Shown here piece by piece: positions 42,871-51,652 of a stretch of DNA of 59,073 nt. The stretch covers positions 1 through 59,073 of the forward strand of contig NZ_JABTBO010000013.1 in NCBI RefSeq assembly GCF_014884965.1, in the 5' to 3' direction. Source of the stretch: Spirabiliibacterium mucosae (GTDB taxonomy: Bacteria > Pseudomonadota > Gammaproteobacteria > Enterobacterales > Pasteurellaceae). Below the pieces are notes generated by a model. The model was given only the letters and a program-made list of their open reading frames with translations. It made no database searches and was not told the origin of the DNA. The position numbers were made by a program, and so were the translations under genes. Positions within the stretch are counted from its first letter, which is position 1. Every line of letters begins with the position of its first letter.

Positions 42871-42973
42871 TCGCTATCAATAAATAAGGCCCACGCCAGT
42901 GAGCCTTAAAATAGTAAAGTGTATAGCGCGCGTGTGCAATGACTAATTGCAATTAATCCGCAATCGTCGTGCC

Positions 42974-44098
42974 TTATGCTTTGCGTACGTCGCTGGCTTG
43001 TTGCAAAAGTTGCCGGCTTTCGTTCAAAAACTGCTCGGAATAATCACCAAACCAGGCGTGCACGGCGTTGAATTTGTCGATAAAGGCTTGTTTATCTTGC
43101 TGCTCAAACAGCGCTAAGGTGTCTTTAAAGCACTGTTGCAGTGAGGCGATAACCTTCAGATTTTCAGGTTTATCCATAATGATATCGGCATAAAGCGCGC
43201 CGTCTTGCGCAAACAGCCGGCCGATCATGGCAAGCTCGAGGCGATAAATCGGTGAGGAAAGCGCCAGCAGCTGCGCCAATTCCACCGGCTGCTGAGACAG
43301 GTGCAAGCCGTTGACAAAGGTGGAAAAGTGCCGCAGCGCCTGCACATAGGTCATGTTTTTATCGTGCTCCGCGGCATCGGTGTGATACATCACCGCGCCC
43401 CACATTTGCATTTGCTCTAACAGCCAGGCGTATTGCTCAGGCTTGCGCCCTTGGCAGCACACCACCACTTGCTTGGCAAAACTTGGGATATCCGGCCCAA
43501 ACATCGGGTGCAGCCCCACCACCGCGCCGCGGTGAATGTCCAACATTTTCGCCAGCGGGCGCGCTTTGACTGAGGTGAGATCGAGCAGCAGCATTTCTTC
43601 ACGCAAGTGCGGTTGCAATTGCTCAAGCACCGCGAGGGTGTCGTGAATCGGCACGCTGACAATCACCACGTCGGCATCGGCTAAAATCTTACCCGCGCGC
43701 GGCCAATCGTCTCGTTCAAGGCTTTCACACGGGTAGCCTGAGAGCGTCAAATAGCGCGCAAAAAGCCCGCCGAGCTTGCCACCACCACCGACAATCACGA
43801 TTTTGCGAATGTCGGGGTTGACGCATTTAAACCCTGTTTTGTGCTCGTTTTGGTAGGATTCACGCATCACGCGGCGCAGGATGTCTTCAATCAAATCCGG
43901 CGGCACGCCCAAATTTTCGGCCTCTTGGCGGCGCGCGGAGAGCATTTGCGCCTCACGCTCGGGCACATACACCGGCAGGCCATGCTCGTGCTTGACCTGG
44001 CCGACTTGCGCGACCAACGCCAAACGTTTCGCCAATAAGGAAAGCAAGGTTTTGTCAATGCGGTCAATTTCATCACGCAGCGGCTTTAACGGCTCCAT
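42974..44098 (-). CDS. tyrA: Bifunctional chorismate mutase/prephenate dehydrogenase
   Basis: This gene codes for 374 residues from [20 protein letters not shown] (44098). The chorismate mutase domain is residues 1-90 ([20 protein letters not shown]). The NAD-binding prephenate dehydrogenase follows, with [17 protein letters not shown] at about 102-118. It makes 4-hydroxyphenylpyruvate for tyrosine. It starts eight bases after aroG, in the same operon under the TyrR box. The stop at 42974 is followed by a 100-base spacer to the MFS gene. Confidence 0.95.
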   Translation of the reverse strand: MEPLKPLRDEIDRIDKTLLSLLAKRLALVAQVGQVKHEHGLPVYVPEREAQMLSARRQEAENLGVPPDLIEDILRRVMRESYQNEHKTGFKCVNPDIRKIVIVGGGGKLGGLFARYLTLSGYPCESLERDDWPRAGKILADADVVIVSVPIHDTLAVLEQLQPHLREEMLLLDLTSVKARPLAKMLDIHRGAVVGLHPMFGPDIPSFAKQVVVCCQGRKPEQYAWLLEQMQMWGAVMYHTDAAEHDKNMTYVQALRHFSTFVNGLHLSQQPVELAQLLALSSPIYRLELAMIGRLFAQDGALYADIIMDKPENLKVIASLQQCFKDTLALFEQQDKQAFIDKFNAVHAWFGDYSEQFLNESRQLLQQASDVRKA

Positions 44099-44106
44099 AA
44101 ATCCTC

Positions 44107-45177
44107 TTACAAAGTGCGGTTTTGCAATTTTTGGTGCAGTGATTTTAGCAAGTTTTCCGTCGTTTCCCAATCAATACACGCATCCGTGATTGACACGCCG
44201 TATTTCAGCTGCGCCGCAGGCACGTTGGCTGGTTGGTTGCCCGCATTGATGTTGCTTTCAATCATCAAGCCGGTAATCGATTGATTGCCTTGGCAAATTT
44301 GCGCGACCGCACTTTCTGCCACCAAGGCTTGGCGGGTGTAATCCTTGTTGGAATTGCCGTGGCTGCAATCGATCATAATCGACTGCTCCAGCCCCGCTTG
44401 CGCCAACACCTGTTCACATTCTTGTACAAAGTGCGGTTCAAAATTAGGCTTTTTGCCGCCGCGCAAAATCACATGGCCGTCGTGATTGCCCGCGGTTTGC
44501 AGCAAACTCACCTGCCCTTTTTGGTTGATGCCGATAAACCGATGCCCTTGAGAGGCGGCTTTAAGCGCATTCACCGCCACATCCAGCCCGCCGTCGGTGC
44601 CGTTTTTAAAGCCCACTGCCATCGATAAGCCCGAGGCCATCTCGCGGTGCGTTTGTGATTCCGTGGTGCGCGCACCAATCGCCGACCAGCTAAACAGCTC
44701 CGCCATGTACTGCGGCGAAATCGGGTCGAGCGCTTCGGTGGCCAGCGGCAAGCCAATTTTAATGATGTCTAACAACAACTTGCGTGCGATGTAAAGCCCA
44801 TGTTCCACATCAAAGCTGCCATCTAAGTGTGGGTCGTTAATCAAGCCCTTCCAGCCGACGGTGGTGCGCGGTTTTTCAAAATAGACCCGCATCACGATGT
44901 AAATTGTGTCTTTCACCGCCTCAGCCAAGGCTTTCAAGCGCTTGGCATAATCCAGCGCGGCCTCAGGGTCGTGAATTGAGCATGGGCCGACGACCACCAG
45001 CAGGCGCTTGTCGCGCTTGTGAATAATGTCCGCAATTTGTTGACGGGTGGTGGCAATGAAATCCCTTTCGTCTTGGCTTAAGGGCAATTGGGCTTTGAGC
45101 TCGTGTGGGGTGATGAGGATTTTTTCATCATCGATGTTGACATTGTGCAGCGCGTCTTTGTTTAATACAGCATTCAT
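44107..45177 (-). CDS. aroG: 3-deoxy-7-phosphoheptulonate (DAHP) synthase
   Basis: This gene codes for 356 residues. It condenses PEP and erythrose-4-phosphate, the first step of aromatic synthesis. The class I motif [18 protein letters not shown] (about 61-78) is followed by [27 protein letters not shown] and [12 protein letters not shown]. The isozyme (Phe-, Tyr- or Trp-sensitive) is uncertain; pairing with tyrA under a TyrR box suggests tyrosine control. In E. coli it is aroF that pairs with tyrA. Confidence 0.93.
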   Translation of the reverse strand: MNAVLNKDALHNVNIDDEKILITPHELKAQLPLSQDERDFIATTRQQIADIIHKRDKRLLVVVGPCSIHDPEAALDYAKRLKALAEAVKDTIYIVMRVYFEKPRTTVGWKGLINDPHLDGSFDVEHGLYIARKLLLDIIKIGLPLATEALDPISPQYMAELFSWSAIGARTTESQTHREMASGLSMAVGFKNGTDGGLDVAVNALKAASQGHRFIGINQKGQVSLLQTAGNHDGHVILRGGKKPNFEPHFVQECEQVLAQAGLEQSIMIDCSHGNSNKDYTRQALVAESAVAQICQGNQSITGLMIESNINAGNQPANVPAAQLKYGVSITDACIDWETTENLLKSLHQKLQNRTL

Positions 45178-45201
45178 GGGTTTTTACCTTTTGTTATTAG
45201 T

Positions 45202-45219
45202 TGTAAATATTATTTTACA
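45202..45219 (-). promoter_or_regulatory. TyrR box upstream of aroG-tyrA
   Basis: TGTAAATATTATTTTACA is an exact match to the strong TyrR box TGTAAA-N6-TTTACA and a perfect outer palindrome. It lies 25 bases before the aroG start, so TyrR with tyrosine would block the promoter. The rest of 45220-45418 holds uptake signals and the rpsO leader. Confidence 0.8.
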
Positions 45220-45418
45220 TTCAATGTATTTTATTCGTTACAATACTACACATCTGCCGTTTTCGCAAGGGCGCAATGCAATTTAACCGCACTTTTACAG
45301 TGCGTAACAACAGTGAGCTTGCAATAGCGCGCGCAAGGCAGTAAAATGCACTTTCTTGTCGTAGCTGAACTAGAGATCGGCTATTGATGTATTTTAAACA
45401 ACTTAATTAGGAGTTAAC

Positions 45419-45688
45419 ATGTCTCTAAGCGCTGAAGAAAAAGCGAAAATCGTTGCTGAATATGGCCGTGACGGTAAAGATACTGGTTCATCTGAAGTAC
45501 AAATCGCACTTTTAACTGCACAAATCAACCACTTGCAAGGTCACTTCTCTGTTCATAAGAAAGATCACCATGGCCGCCGTGGTTTGTTACGTATGGTTTC
45601 TCGTCGTCGTAAACTGTTGGACTACTTAAAACGTACCGATGTTCAATTGTACCTGTCTACCATTGAACGCTTAGGTTTGCGTCGCTAA
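45419..45688 (+). CDS. rpsO: 30S ribosomal protein S15
   Basis: This gene codes for 89 residues. It binds 16S rRNA early in 30S assembly and bridges to 23S rRNA. Family text is clear ([59 protein letters not shown]). AGGAG precedes the ATG. In E. coli S15 represses its own translation through a pseudoknot in the leader; I did not find a clear counterpart in the 40 bases before this start. Codon use is of the highly expressed type. Confidence 0.98.
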   Translation: MSLSAEEKAKIVAEYGRDGKDTGSSEVQIALLTAQINHLQGHFSVHKKDHHGRRGLLRMVSRRRKLLDYLKRTDVQLYLSTIERLGLRR

Positions 45689-45700
45689 TCTTAGCTTTTC

Positions 45701-45727
45701 AAAAACCCTGCTTGGCAGGGTTTTTTT
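45701..45727 (+). terminator. rpsO terminator
   Basis: The stem AAACCCTGC/GCAGGGTTT, with loop bases TTG, is followed by TTTT, 13 bases past the stop codon. Confidence 0.9.
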
Positions 45728-45845
45728 ATGCCCAAAATCGCCACGGCGCGGCGGCGTTGGATATTATTTCTGCAATTAAAACGGTTGTGTTGAATTGGTG
45801 GTTGACTTCATTCAGTGAAGTTTGTATCATCTGCTCCACTTCAAC

Positions 45846-45936
45846 GGAGGAATGGTCGAGTGGTTGAAGGCACCGGTCTTGAAAACCGGCGAGGGTTTAT
45901 AGCCCTCCGTGAGTTCGAATCTCACTTCCTCCGCCA
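45846..45936 (+). tRNA. serT: tRNA-Ser(UGA)
   Basis: The 91-nt cloverleaf begins GGAGGAA and ends TTCCTCC-G-CCA with the CCA encoded. The anticodon loop is CTTGAAA (anticodon TGA) on the stem CCGGT/ACCGG. The long variable arm GAGGG-TTTATAG-CCCTC marks a class II tRNA. The T arm is GTGAG-TTCGAAT-CTCAC. Confidence 0.97.
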
Positions 45937-45944
45937 TATTCTAA

Positions 45945-45977
45945 AAAACCGCACTTTGATAAAAGTGCGGTTTTTGC
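45945..45977. terminator. Uptake-signal hairpin after tRNA-Ser
   Basis: AAAACCGCACTTT and AAAGTGCGGTTTT face each other around GATA. The A- and T-runs on both sides make it a terminator for the tRNA and for the leftward abgA-like gene. Confidence 0.85.
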
Positions 45978-45979
45978 GT

Positions 45980-47242
45980 TTAGGCCTGCATCAGTTTAGC
46001 CACCAGTGCAGTATAGAGATGAAAGCCTGTGAGCAGCTGCTGTTCATCAAAGTCAAATTCCCCTTGATGATGCCCCGCCGTTCTATCCGCCCCAATGATG
46101 AAATAAATCGCTTTGCCGCCATGGGCTTGCACGCGTTGGCCAAGAATGGTGGCATCTTCACTGCCATTAAACGGATGCTCGCCCACCACGTTCTCCACGC
46201 CTGGCGTTTGTGCAGCAATCTCGCTGATCCATTCAACCAGTTGCGCATCGTTTTTCAAATCAACAGCCTCGCCCATGATTTCACTGCGCAACGCCACGCC
46301 AAAGCCTGTGGCGATGCCTTGCGCCAATTGCAGCACGGAGTCAGCCATATACTGATTAATTGCTGCGGTTTCACCGCGAACTTCAAGCTGCACATGGGCA
46401 TGGGTTGGAATCACATTGCGCCCTTCGCCCGCGTTGAATAGGCCCACGTTGATGCGCGTCATGCCCTCCCCGTGGCGCGAGATGCCATGGAGCTGCGTGA
46501 CACAGTGCGCGGCCGCCAGCAAGGCATTGCGCCCTAAATGTGGGCTGGCACCGGCGTGCGCAGGTTTGCCGTCAAAGTGTAAATCCAGCTTTGTGGTGCA
46601 TAAAAATTGCGTCGGGTTGGCGATAATGGTGCCCGAATCAGCGCAAAAGCTTAAGTGCGAGCCGGCAAAATAATCCACATCATCGAGCACGCCACTGCCT
46701 GCCACGGCAGCAGCACCGCGCACGCCCTCTTCCGCCGGTTGAAAGACCAGCTTGATTTTGCCGCACAATGACTCGCCCTGTTCACTCACCCACTTTGCTA
46801 CCCCAAGGCCGATGGCAATGTGCCCGTCGTGACCGCAGGCGTGCATCAGCCCCGCATTTTGTGAGCAAAATAACTCTCGGTTGGGCAAATGATTTTCGTT
46901 TTGCGTTTCTTGCACGTTGACACTATCAATGTCAAAACGCAACGCCACCACCGGCCCTGCACGGCCGCTGTCCCAAACACCCACGCAGCCTGTGTAGCCG
47001 TCCATCTTATCCAACCACTTGGGGTTGGCGCCAGAGGCAATGGCGCGATCTAGGCCTTGTTGCACCACTTGCGCTTGGCGCCCGCGGACAAATTCAGGGT
47101 TGATCACATCACGCCCCACTAGCACCTCAAAGCCCAACGCACTTAAGGTGTCACAAATGTTGCTGGTGGTTAAAAACTCCGCCCAGCCTGGTTCTGGAAA
47201 GCGGTGAAACGCCCGCCGCCAGCGGATAAGTTGCTCTAACAT
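45980..47242 (-). CDS. M20 amidohydrolase, AbgA-like
   Basis: This gene codes for 420 residues. Metal ligands of the M20 dinuclear zinc site are visible (MHACGHDGHIAIGLGVA, FQPAEEGVRGA, and late GSEDATIL). The dimerisation domain includes FDGKPAHAGASPHLGRNALL. Overall it follows AbgA, one half of the E. coli p-aminobenzoyl-glutamate hydrolase. No AbgB partner is in the window. It lies ten bases after a DcuC-type transporter, so the pair may import and cleave an acyl-amino acid or similar substrate. Confidence 0.82.
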   Translation of the reverse strand: MLEQLIRWRRAFHRFPEPGWAEFLTTSNICDTLSALGFEVLVGRDVINPEFVRGRQAQVVQQGLDRAIASGANPKWLDKMDGYTGCVGVWDSGRAGPVVALRFDIDSVNVQETQNENHLPNRELFCSQNAGLMHACGHDGHIAIGLGVAKWVSEQGESLCGKIKLVFQPAEEGVRGAAAVAGSGVLDDVDYFAGSHLSFCADSGTIIANPTQFLCTTKLDLHFDGKPAHAGASPHLGRNALLAAAHCVTQLHGISRHGEGMTRINVGLFNAGEGRNVIPTHAHVQLEVRGETAAINQYMADSVLQLAQGIATGFGVALRSEIMGEAVDLKNDAQLVEWISEIAAQTPGVENVVGEHPFNGSEDATILGQRVQAHGGKAIYFIIGADRTAGHHQGEFDFDEQQLLTGFHLYTALVAKLMQA

Positions 47243-47252
47243 CTCACACCTC

Positions 47253-48545
47253 CTACAACATAAACAACGCCAAGAACAAAATTGCCAACACCATGCCAGG
47301 GGCGGTGCGTTTGATCATATCCATTGGGTTCACGCCAGCCAAGCCCGCGCATACAATGGTCACCCCTGCAATCGGTGATGCGGTGCGGCCAATGGCGCCA
47401 GCCACCGCCGCGGCCATGCCAAGGTTAACAAATTCATAGCCCAATTCAGGCGCATGTGGCGTCACCGCTCGGTTAAAGGCGATGGCGGCTGCATCACCAG
47501 AGCCTGTGATAATGCCCATCAAAAATGGCCCGACGGTGGCGCCCCAGCGGACAAATTCGTTCGACTCTTTCAAAAAGCCGATGGCCGCATCAATTGCGCC
47601 CGTGGCTTTGAGGCCAGCCACAAACACGCTCGCGGTGATGATGATGCCCATGATGTCAGCATACGAATTGCCCATGCCTTTGAAGAATTGATCAGTGATT
47701 TTGGCAGGCGACGTGCGTGTCACCAACACCGCATAAATCGCACCGATTAGCATGGCTTCTGGTACCTTCATTTTTGTCCACGCCAGCCATTCCACTTGAT
47801 TGAGGCTAGTGCCCCCAATCACCAAAATAATCAACGGCACCAACGGCGCAATGGCATAAAGCACGTTGACTTTCATCACATGGGATTCGGCCTCTTGATT
47901 TTTCGCACGGTATTCATCGCGGTGTTTTTGACCATAATCACCCAAAATGACGGCTAAAATTGTCAACGTCACCGTGCCAATCGCTGCCGCGGTCAAGGTG
48001 TAAGGCGCGTGCACCATGTGAATTTGCGGGATGGAGAGATCCACAAACTCACTGATAATCGCCGCATGAGAAGAGCCTGGGCTAAGCATCGAGCCATAGG
48101 TGCCCGCCAAAATCGCCGCCCCTGCCATGGCTGGGCGCACGCCTGAGGCAATCAGCACAGGGATCAGTGTCGCCCCCACCGCCGCCGCACACCCTGCGGC
48201 GGAGGGAATAGCGATGTTAATAAAAAAGGTCAAAATCGTCGCAATGGGGATTAAAAAGAACTTCAAACCACTCAAAGGTTTAGTGAGCAAATGCACCAGA
48301 TGAATGTCGCATTCGGTGAACTTCATCACATAGGCAAAACCCATGCTCGCACAGATCGCCATAATCAAATTAGCGCTGGTCATGCTTTTCGAAAACGCCT
48401 CCAACGCCCCCATCGGGTTCATCGCCAGCACGGCCATCAGCAAACCCACCCCAAACAACACCGCGCGGGTGTCATATTTTTTGATCAACAACACAATGGC
48501 TGTAATCACCCCAAGGGTTGCAATCACAATATTTAGACTGCCCAT
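47253..48545 (-). CDS. dcuC: DcuC-family C4-dicarboxylate or related carboxylate transporter
   Basis: This gene codes for 430 residues with about twelve transmembrane segments. The family repeat with SxxxGxG-type turns is seen as LSPGSSHAAII and ITGSGDAAAIAFNRAV, then GRTASPIAGVTIVCAGLAG near the end. DcuC proteins exchange or efflux succinate in anaerobic growth, but relatives carry other acids. The tie to an amidohydrolase gene leaves a peptide-like substrate possible. It is about 30 residues shorter than E. coli DcuC. Confidence 0.75.
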   Translation of the reverse strand: MGSLNIVIATLGVITAIVLLIKKYDTRAVLFGVGLLMAVLAMNPMGALEAFSKSMTSANLIMAICASMGFAYVMKFTECDIHLVHLLTKPLSGLKFFLIPIATILTFFINIAIPSAAGCAAAVGATLIPVLIASGVRPAMAGAAILAGTYGSMLSPGSSHAAIISEFVDLSIPQIHMVHAPYTLTAAAIGTVTLTILAVILGDYGQKHRDEYRAKNQEAESHVMKVNVLYAIAPLVPLIILVIGGTSLNQVEWLAWTKMKVPEAMLIGAIYAVLVTRTSPAKITDQFFKGMGNSYADIMGIIITASVFVAGLKATGAIDAAIGFLKESNEFVRWGATVGPFLMGIITGSGDAAAIAFNRAVTPHAPELGYEFVNLGMAAAVAGAIGRTASPIAGVTIVCAGLAGVNPMDMIKRTAPGMVLAILFLALFML

Positions 48546-48629
48546 AATGCCTCCTTTTGTTATCTATCCTTGTGAAAAACAAAGAAAATTCGCTTTTTTA
48601 TCATTCTACTAAAAAACCTTATTATTTGT

Positions 48630-48645
48630 GGTGTTTTAGATCACA
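48630..48645 (-). promoter_or_regulatory. Candidate CRP site before dcuC
   Basis: GGTGTTTTAGATCACA has a perfect right half (TCACA) and a GTG core in the left half of the 16-base CRP site. It lies about 85 bases upstream of the dcuC start. Confidence 0.4.
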
Positions 48646-48687
48646 AATTCGTATATTGCCTTGACAAAATCAGCCTCAAAAGCACAA

Positions 48688-48717
48688 AAAAACCGCACTT
48701 TATCCAAAGTGCGGTTT
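48688..48717. terminator. Uptake-signal hairpin terminator after phoX
   Basis: AAAACCGCACTTT and AAAGTGCGGTTTT pair around ATCC. It stands at the end of phoX and behind the divergent dcuC promoter region. Nothing else is seen in 48646-48740. Confidence 0.8.
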
Positions 48718-48740
48718 TGCGTTTTGAAACGTGCGGTCAG

Positions 48741-50665
48741 TTAGCTGCCGATTTGCCCGCCGTCGTCTTTTTGAATCACCACGGTGGCTGAGCGTGGCGG
48801 GATTGGCCATCGCGAGCCGGCCAGCTCGACAACGCTGCCACGGCATCGGGGGCGGTGACGCCGGAGTCTGGCTCGCCGGGGTGTTGGATGTTGATAAACA
48901 TCGTTTTGTTATCTGGCGTGAAGGCGATGCCGGTGACTTCACTGCCGTTGGGGCCAGTTAAAAAGCGCTTAAACTCGCCTTTTTCTGGGATGACAGCCAG
49001 CATTTGGTTGTTGCCCATGCCTTGGTAATCTTTTTTGTTGATGGTGCTAGACGATACATCGGTTTGCACCCACAACACGCCGTTTGGCGCAAAACGCAAG
49101 CCATCGGGGCTGCCGAAGCTGTCGCCTTTGATATTGCCTTGGCCTTTTTCGTTGTTGCCTGCCAGGGCAAAAATATCCCAGCTAAAGCCTGTGGCGGCGC
49201 CGTTTTGGCCGTTTTCTTGCCAGCGGATGATGTGCCCGAACACGTTTTTATCACGCGGGTTGGCAGCGTCTTTGCCCGCTTTGCCCTCACCTCCGCGTTT
49301 GGAATTGTTGGTTAAGGTGCAATAGATTGAGCCTTTGGCGAAAGGGTCGGCGGCAATCCACTCGGGGCGATCCATCTTGGTGGCTTGCACCACGTCGGCT
49401 GCCATGCGCGTTTTGATCAACACCTCGCCTTGGTCGGCAAAGCCGTTTTCCGCGGTGAGGCCATTTTGACCGTGCTCCAGCGCCAGCCACTCGCCTTGGC
49501 CGTTGTCATCAAAGCGGGCCACATAAAGCGTGCCTTCATCGAGCAGGCGCATATTGGCGGCGCGATCATCTTTTTGATAAGTGCCTTTTGACACAAATTT
49601 GTAGATGTATTCAAAGCGTTGATCATCGCCCATATACACCACCGCGTGGCCGTCGTCGGTGAGGGTCAGCATCGCGCCTTCGTGTTTAAAACGCCCAAGT
49701 GCGGTGTGCTTAACTGGCGTGGAGTCAGGATTGAGCGGGTCAATTTCCACCACCCAGCCAAAGCGGTGTGGCTCGTTGGGATGTTTGTCGGTGTCAAATC
49801 GCTCATCAAACTCATGCCAGCGGTATTTGTCCTCTTTGGCTTTGGCGGTGATGCCGTAGCGTTTGTCCAGCGCGGTCATCTCGCCTTCGCGCACAAAAAT
49901 ATCCGCCCAGTTTTCCTCACAGGTGAGGTAGGTGCCCCATGGCGTTTCGCCATTGGCGCAGTTTTGCATGGTGCCGAGCACGCGCTCACCTTTCGGGTCG
50001 GCTTGCGTTTGCATTAACGCATTGCCACGCGCGGGGCCTGAAATCGTCATTGGCGTGTGCGGGGTGATGCGTCGTGCGTATTTTGACGGGCGCACCACCT
50101 GCCATTGGCCTTGCACTTTTTTGACCTCAATCACCGACACGCCCATCGCATTTTGCGATTTCAGCACTTTTTCCGCGCTCCAGGTTTTATCACCATCAGG
50201 GAAGAGCAAGCCGTTGTCGATGTATTCATGGTTCATCACCAACAAGCCGTGCTCGTTGCCGTTTTCAAGCGGGAAGTAAGCCATGCCGTCGTGGTTCATG
50301 CCCGCCTGCGCGGCTTGCTCTTGCGCGCTGTTGGCCGCATCAGCTTTGAATTCAGGGCTGTTGCCCGCAAGCCCGACAGGGTCACCCCAGCAATAAAACG
50401 CCTTGGCGCTGTAGCCTTTTGGCACAATCACGCTGTCTTCAACTGAAAATGGCACTGAAGTAAAATCAAGTGAGGTCATCCGCTCAATGGCCAATGAACC
50501 TGTCGCCGCACGGGCACGAAACGCCACCGGCAGCATCGCCATCGCGCCCAGCGCGCCGCCCACTTGGCAGATTTTCCGCCGTGAAAAGCGCGCGTTGAGC
50601 ACCTGTGAAAGGCTGGCATTGGCGCTGGGATTGATGGCAATGTTCTCTTGCACCGAATTTGTCAT
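48741..50665 (-). CDS. phoX: PhoX-type alkaline phosphatase with a C-terminal frameshift
   Basis: The start is MTNSVQENIAINPSANASLS (50665) after AGGAGAC. A Tat signal follows (FSRRKICQVGGALGAMAMLP). The mature protein is the calcium/iron-dependent periplasmic phosphatase family DUF839 (LLVMNHEYIDNGLLFPDG, GTYLTCEENWADIF, EPHRFGWVVEIDPL). Near the end the frame changes at about 48817. The expected ending PRSATVVIQKDDGGQIGS is present in the next frame to TAA 48741, while the starting frame stops at 48776. A Pho box upstream supports phosphate control. Confidence 0.9.
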
Positions 50666-50727
50666 AGTGTCTCCTTTTGTGTCGCAATGCGTTTGAAGTA
50701 AATTCACACGGAGTATAACAACGCTTT

Positions 50728-50745
50728 ATGACAACTTTATGACAG
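50728..50745 (-). promoter_or_regulatory. Pho box upstream of phoX
   Basis: On the minus strand CTGTCATAAAGTTGTCAT gives two direct 7-mers (CTGTCAT and TTGTCAT) spaced by four bases, the PhoB-binding pattern. A third copy is not seen. It lies 63 bases before the phoX start. Confidence 0.75.
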
Positions 50746-50792
50746 CGCCACGCACAAATTTTTGCATTTTGTTTAATTTATGTTATAAATGA

Positions 50793-50808
50793 ATGTGACA
50801 CACATCAC
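50793..50808 (+). promoter_or_regulatory. Candidate CRP site before the GlsB-like gene
   Basis: TGTGACACACATCACA matches the CRP consensus TGTGA-N6-TCACA in both half sites. It lies about 20 bases before the start codon, an unusual position that could repress, or serve a promoter inside the phoX-glsB intergenic region. Confidence 0.5.
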
Positions 50809-50828
50809 ATTTATTGAAGGAGAACACT

Positions 50829-51089
50829 ATGGGCTGGATTGCCGCAATTATCGTTGGTGCCTTGATTGGTTGGATCGCTGAAAAAGTGATGAAAAGCGAC
50901 ATGGGGCTGTTGATGAACATCATCATCGGTATCATCGGCTCCTCACTTGGGCGCTGGTTGTTCGGTGAAATCTTAGGGTTTGATTCCGCCTACATGGCTG
51001 GCAGCTTCTCATTTGCAGGGCTGTTCTTCGGGGTGCTTGGCGCCGCCGTGTTGATTTGGATTCTACGCTTTTTCAAAATCATGAAATAA
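50829..51089 (+). CDS. GlsB/YeaQ/YmgE family membrane protein
   Basis: This gene codes for 86 residues from MGWIAAIIVGALIGWIAEKV (50829) after GAAGGAG. It has three transmembrane segments and the Gly-rich text of transglycosylase-associated proteins (NIIIGIIGSSLGRWLFG). Such small proteins are stress-induced in enterobacteria and firmicutes; the mechanism is unknown. It is a single gene with its own terminator. A CRP-like motif (TGTGACACACATCACA) at about 50793-50808 lies just upstream. Confidence 0.87.
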   Translation: MGWIAAIIVGALIGWIAEKVMKSDMGLLMNIIIGIIGSSLGRWLFGEILGFDSAYMAGSFSFAGLFFGVLGAAVLIWILRFFKIMK

Positions 51090-51096
51090 CCGACAA

Positions 51097-51124
51097 ACCG
51101 CACATCAAAGTGCGGTTTTTTTTA
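51097..51124 (+). terminator. Terminator after the GlsB-like gene
   Basis: AAACCGCAC and GTGCGGTTT pair around ATCAAA and are followed by TTTTT; one arm is an uptake signal. Confidence 0.8.
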
Positions 51125-51126
51125 CG

Positions 51127-51652
51127 ATGTATTACCACACACTTTCAACCCCCATCGGCGGCATGACGCTGCTGGCTGATGACACGGCGCTGCGCTTTGC
51201 GTTATTTGAGCGCGAGAGGCCTGTTTTGCAACCGCACTGGCGGGCGGGCGAAAATCATCCGATTATCAATCAGGCGCAAACCGCACTTTGGCGTTATTTT
51301 GCAGGCGAAAATGTCGATTTTGCCGCGCTGCCTATTGCACCACAAGGCACGGCAGTTTCAGCGTCAGGTGTGGCAAGCGCTGCGCGAGTTGGCCTATGGC
51401 GAAACGGTCAGCTACGGTGAGCTGGCAGCACGCATCGGGCGTGAAAGTGCGGTGCGCTCAGTTGCCAATGCGGTGGGGAAAAACCCGATCGGGATTATTA
51501 TCCCTTGCCATCGTGTGCTGGGAAAGCAGCGCCAACTTACTGGCTTCGGCGGTGGGCTGCCTGCCAAGCGGCATTTGCTGATGCTTGAAGGCATTGACTT
51601 TGTTGACCGCGGGCAAGAGTTTGTCACGCCAAAGGCGCATCAGGGGCTTTGA
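51127..51652 (+). pseudogene. ogt: Methylated-DNA-protein cysteine methyltransferase with a frameshift
   Basis: Two frames form one Ogt-type protein of about 174 residues. [20 protein letters not shown] to APQGTA (51127 to about 51355) continues as [20 protein letters not shown] with the active site IPCHRVLG at about 51505-51528. One extra G near 51356 breaks the frame; without it GTAFQRQVW is restored. It repairs O6-alkylguanine by transferring the alkyl group to its own Cys. As read, no active protein is made. The last 29 bases overlap convergently with rlmC. Confidence 0.82.
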
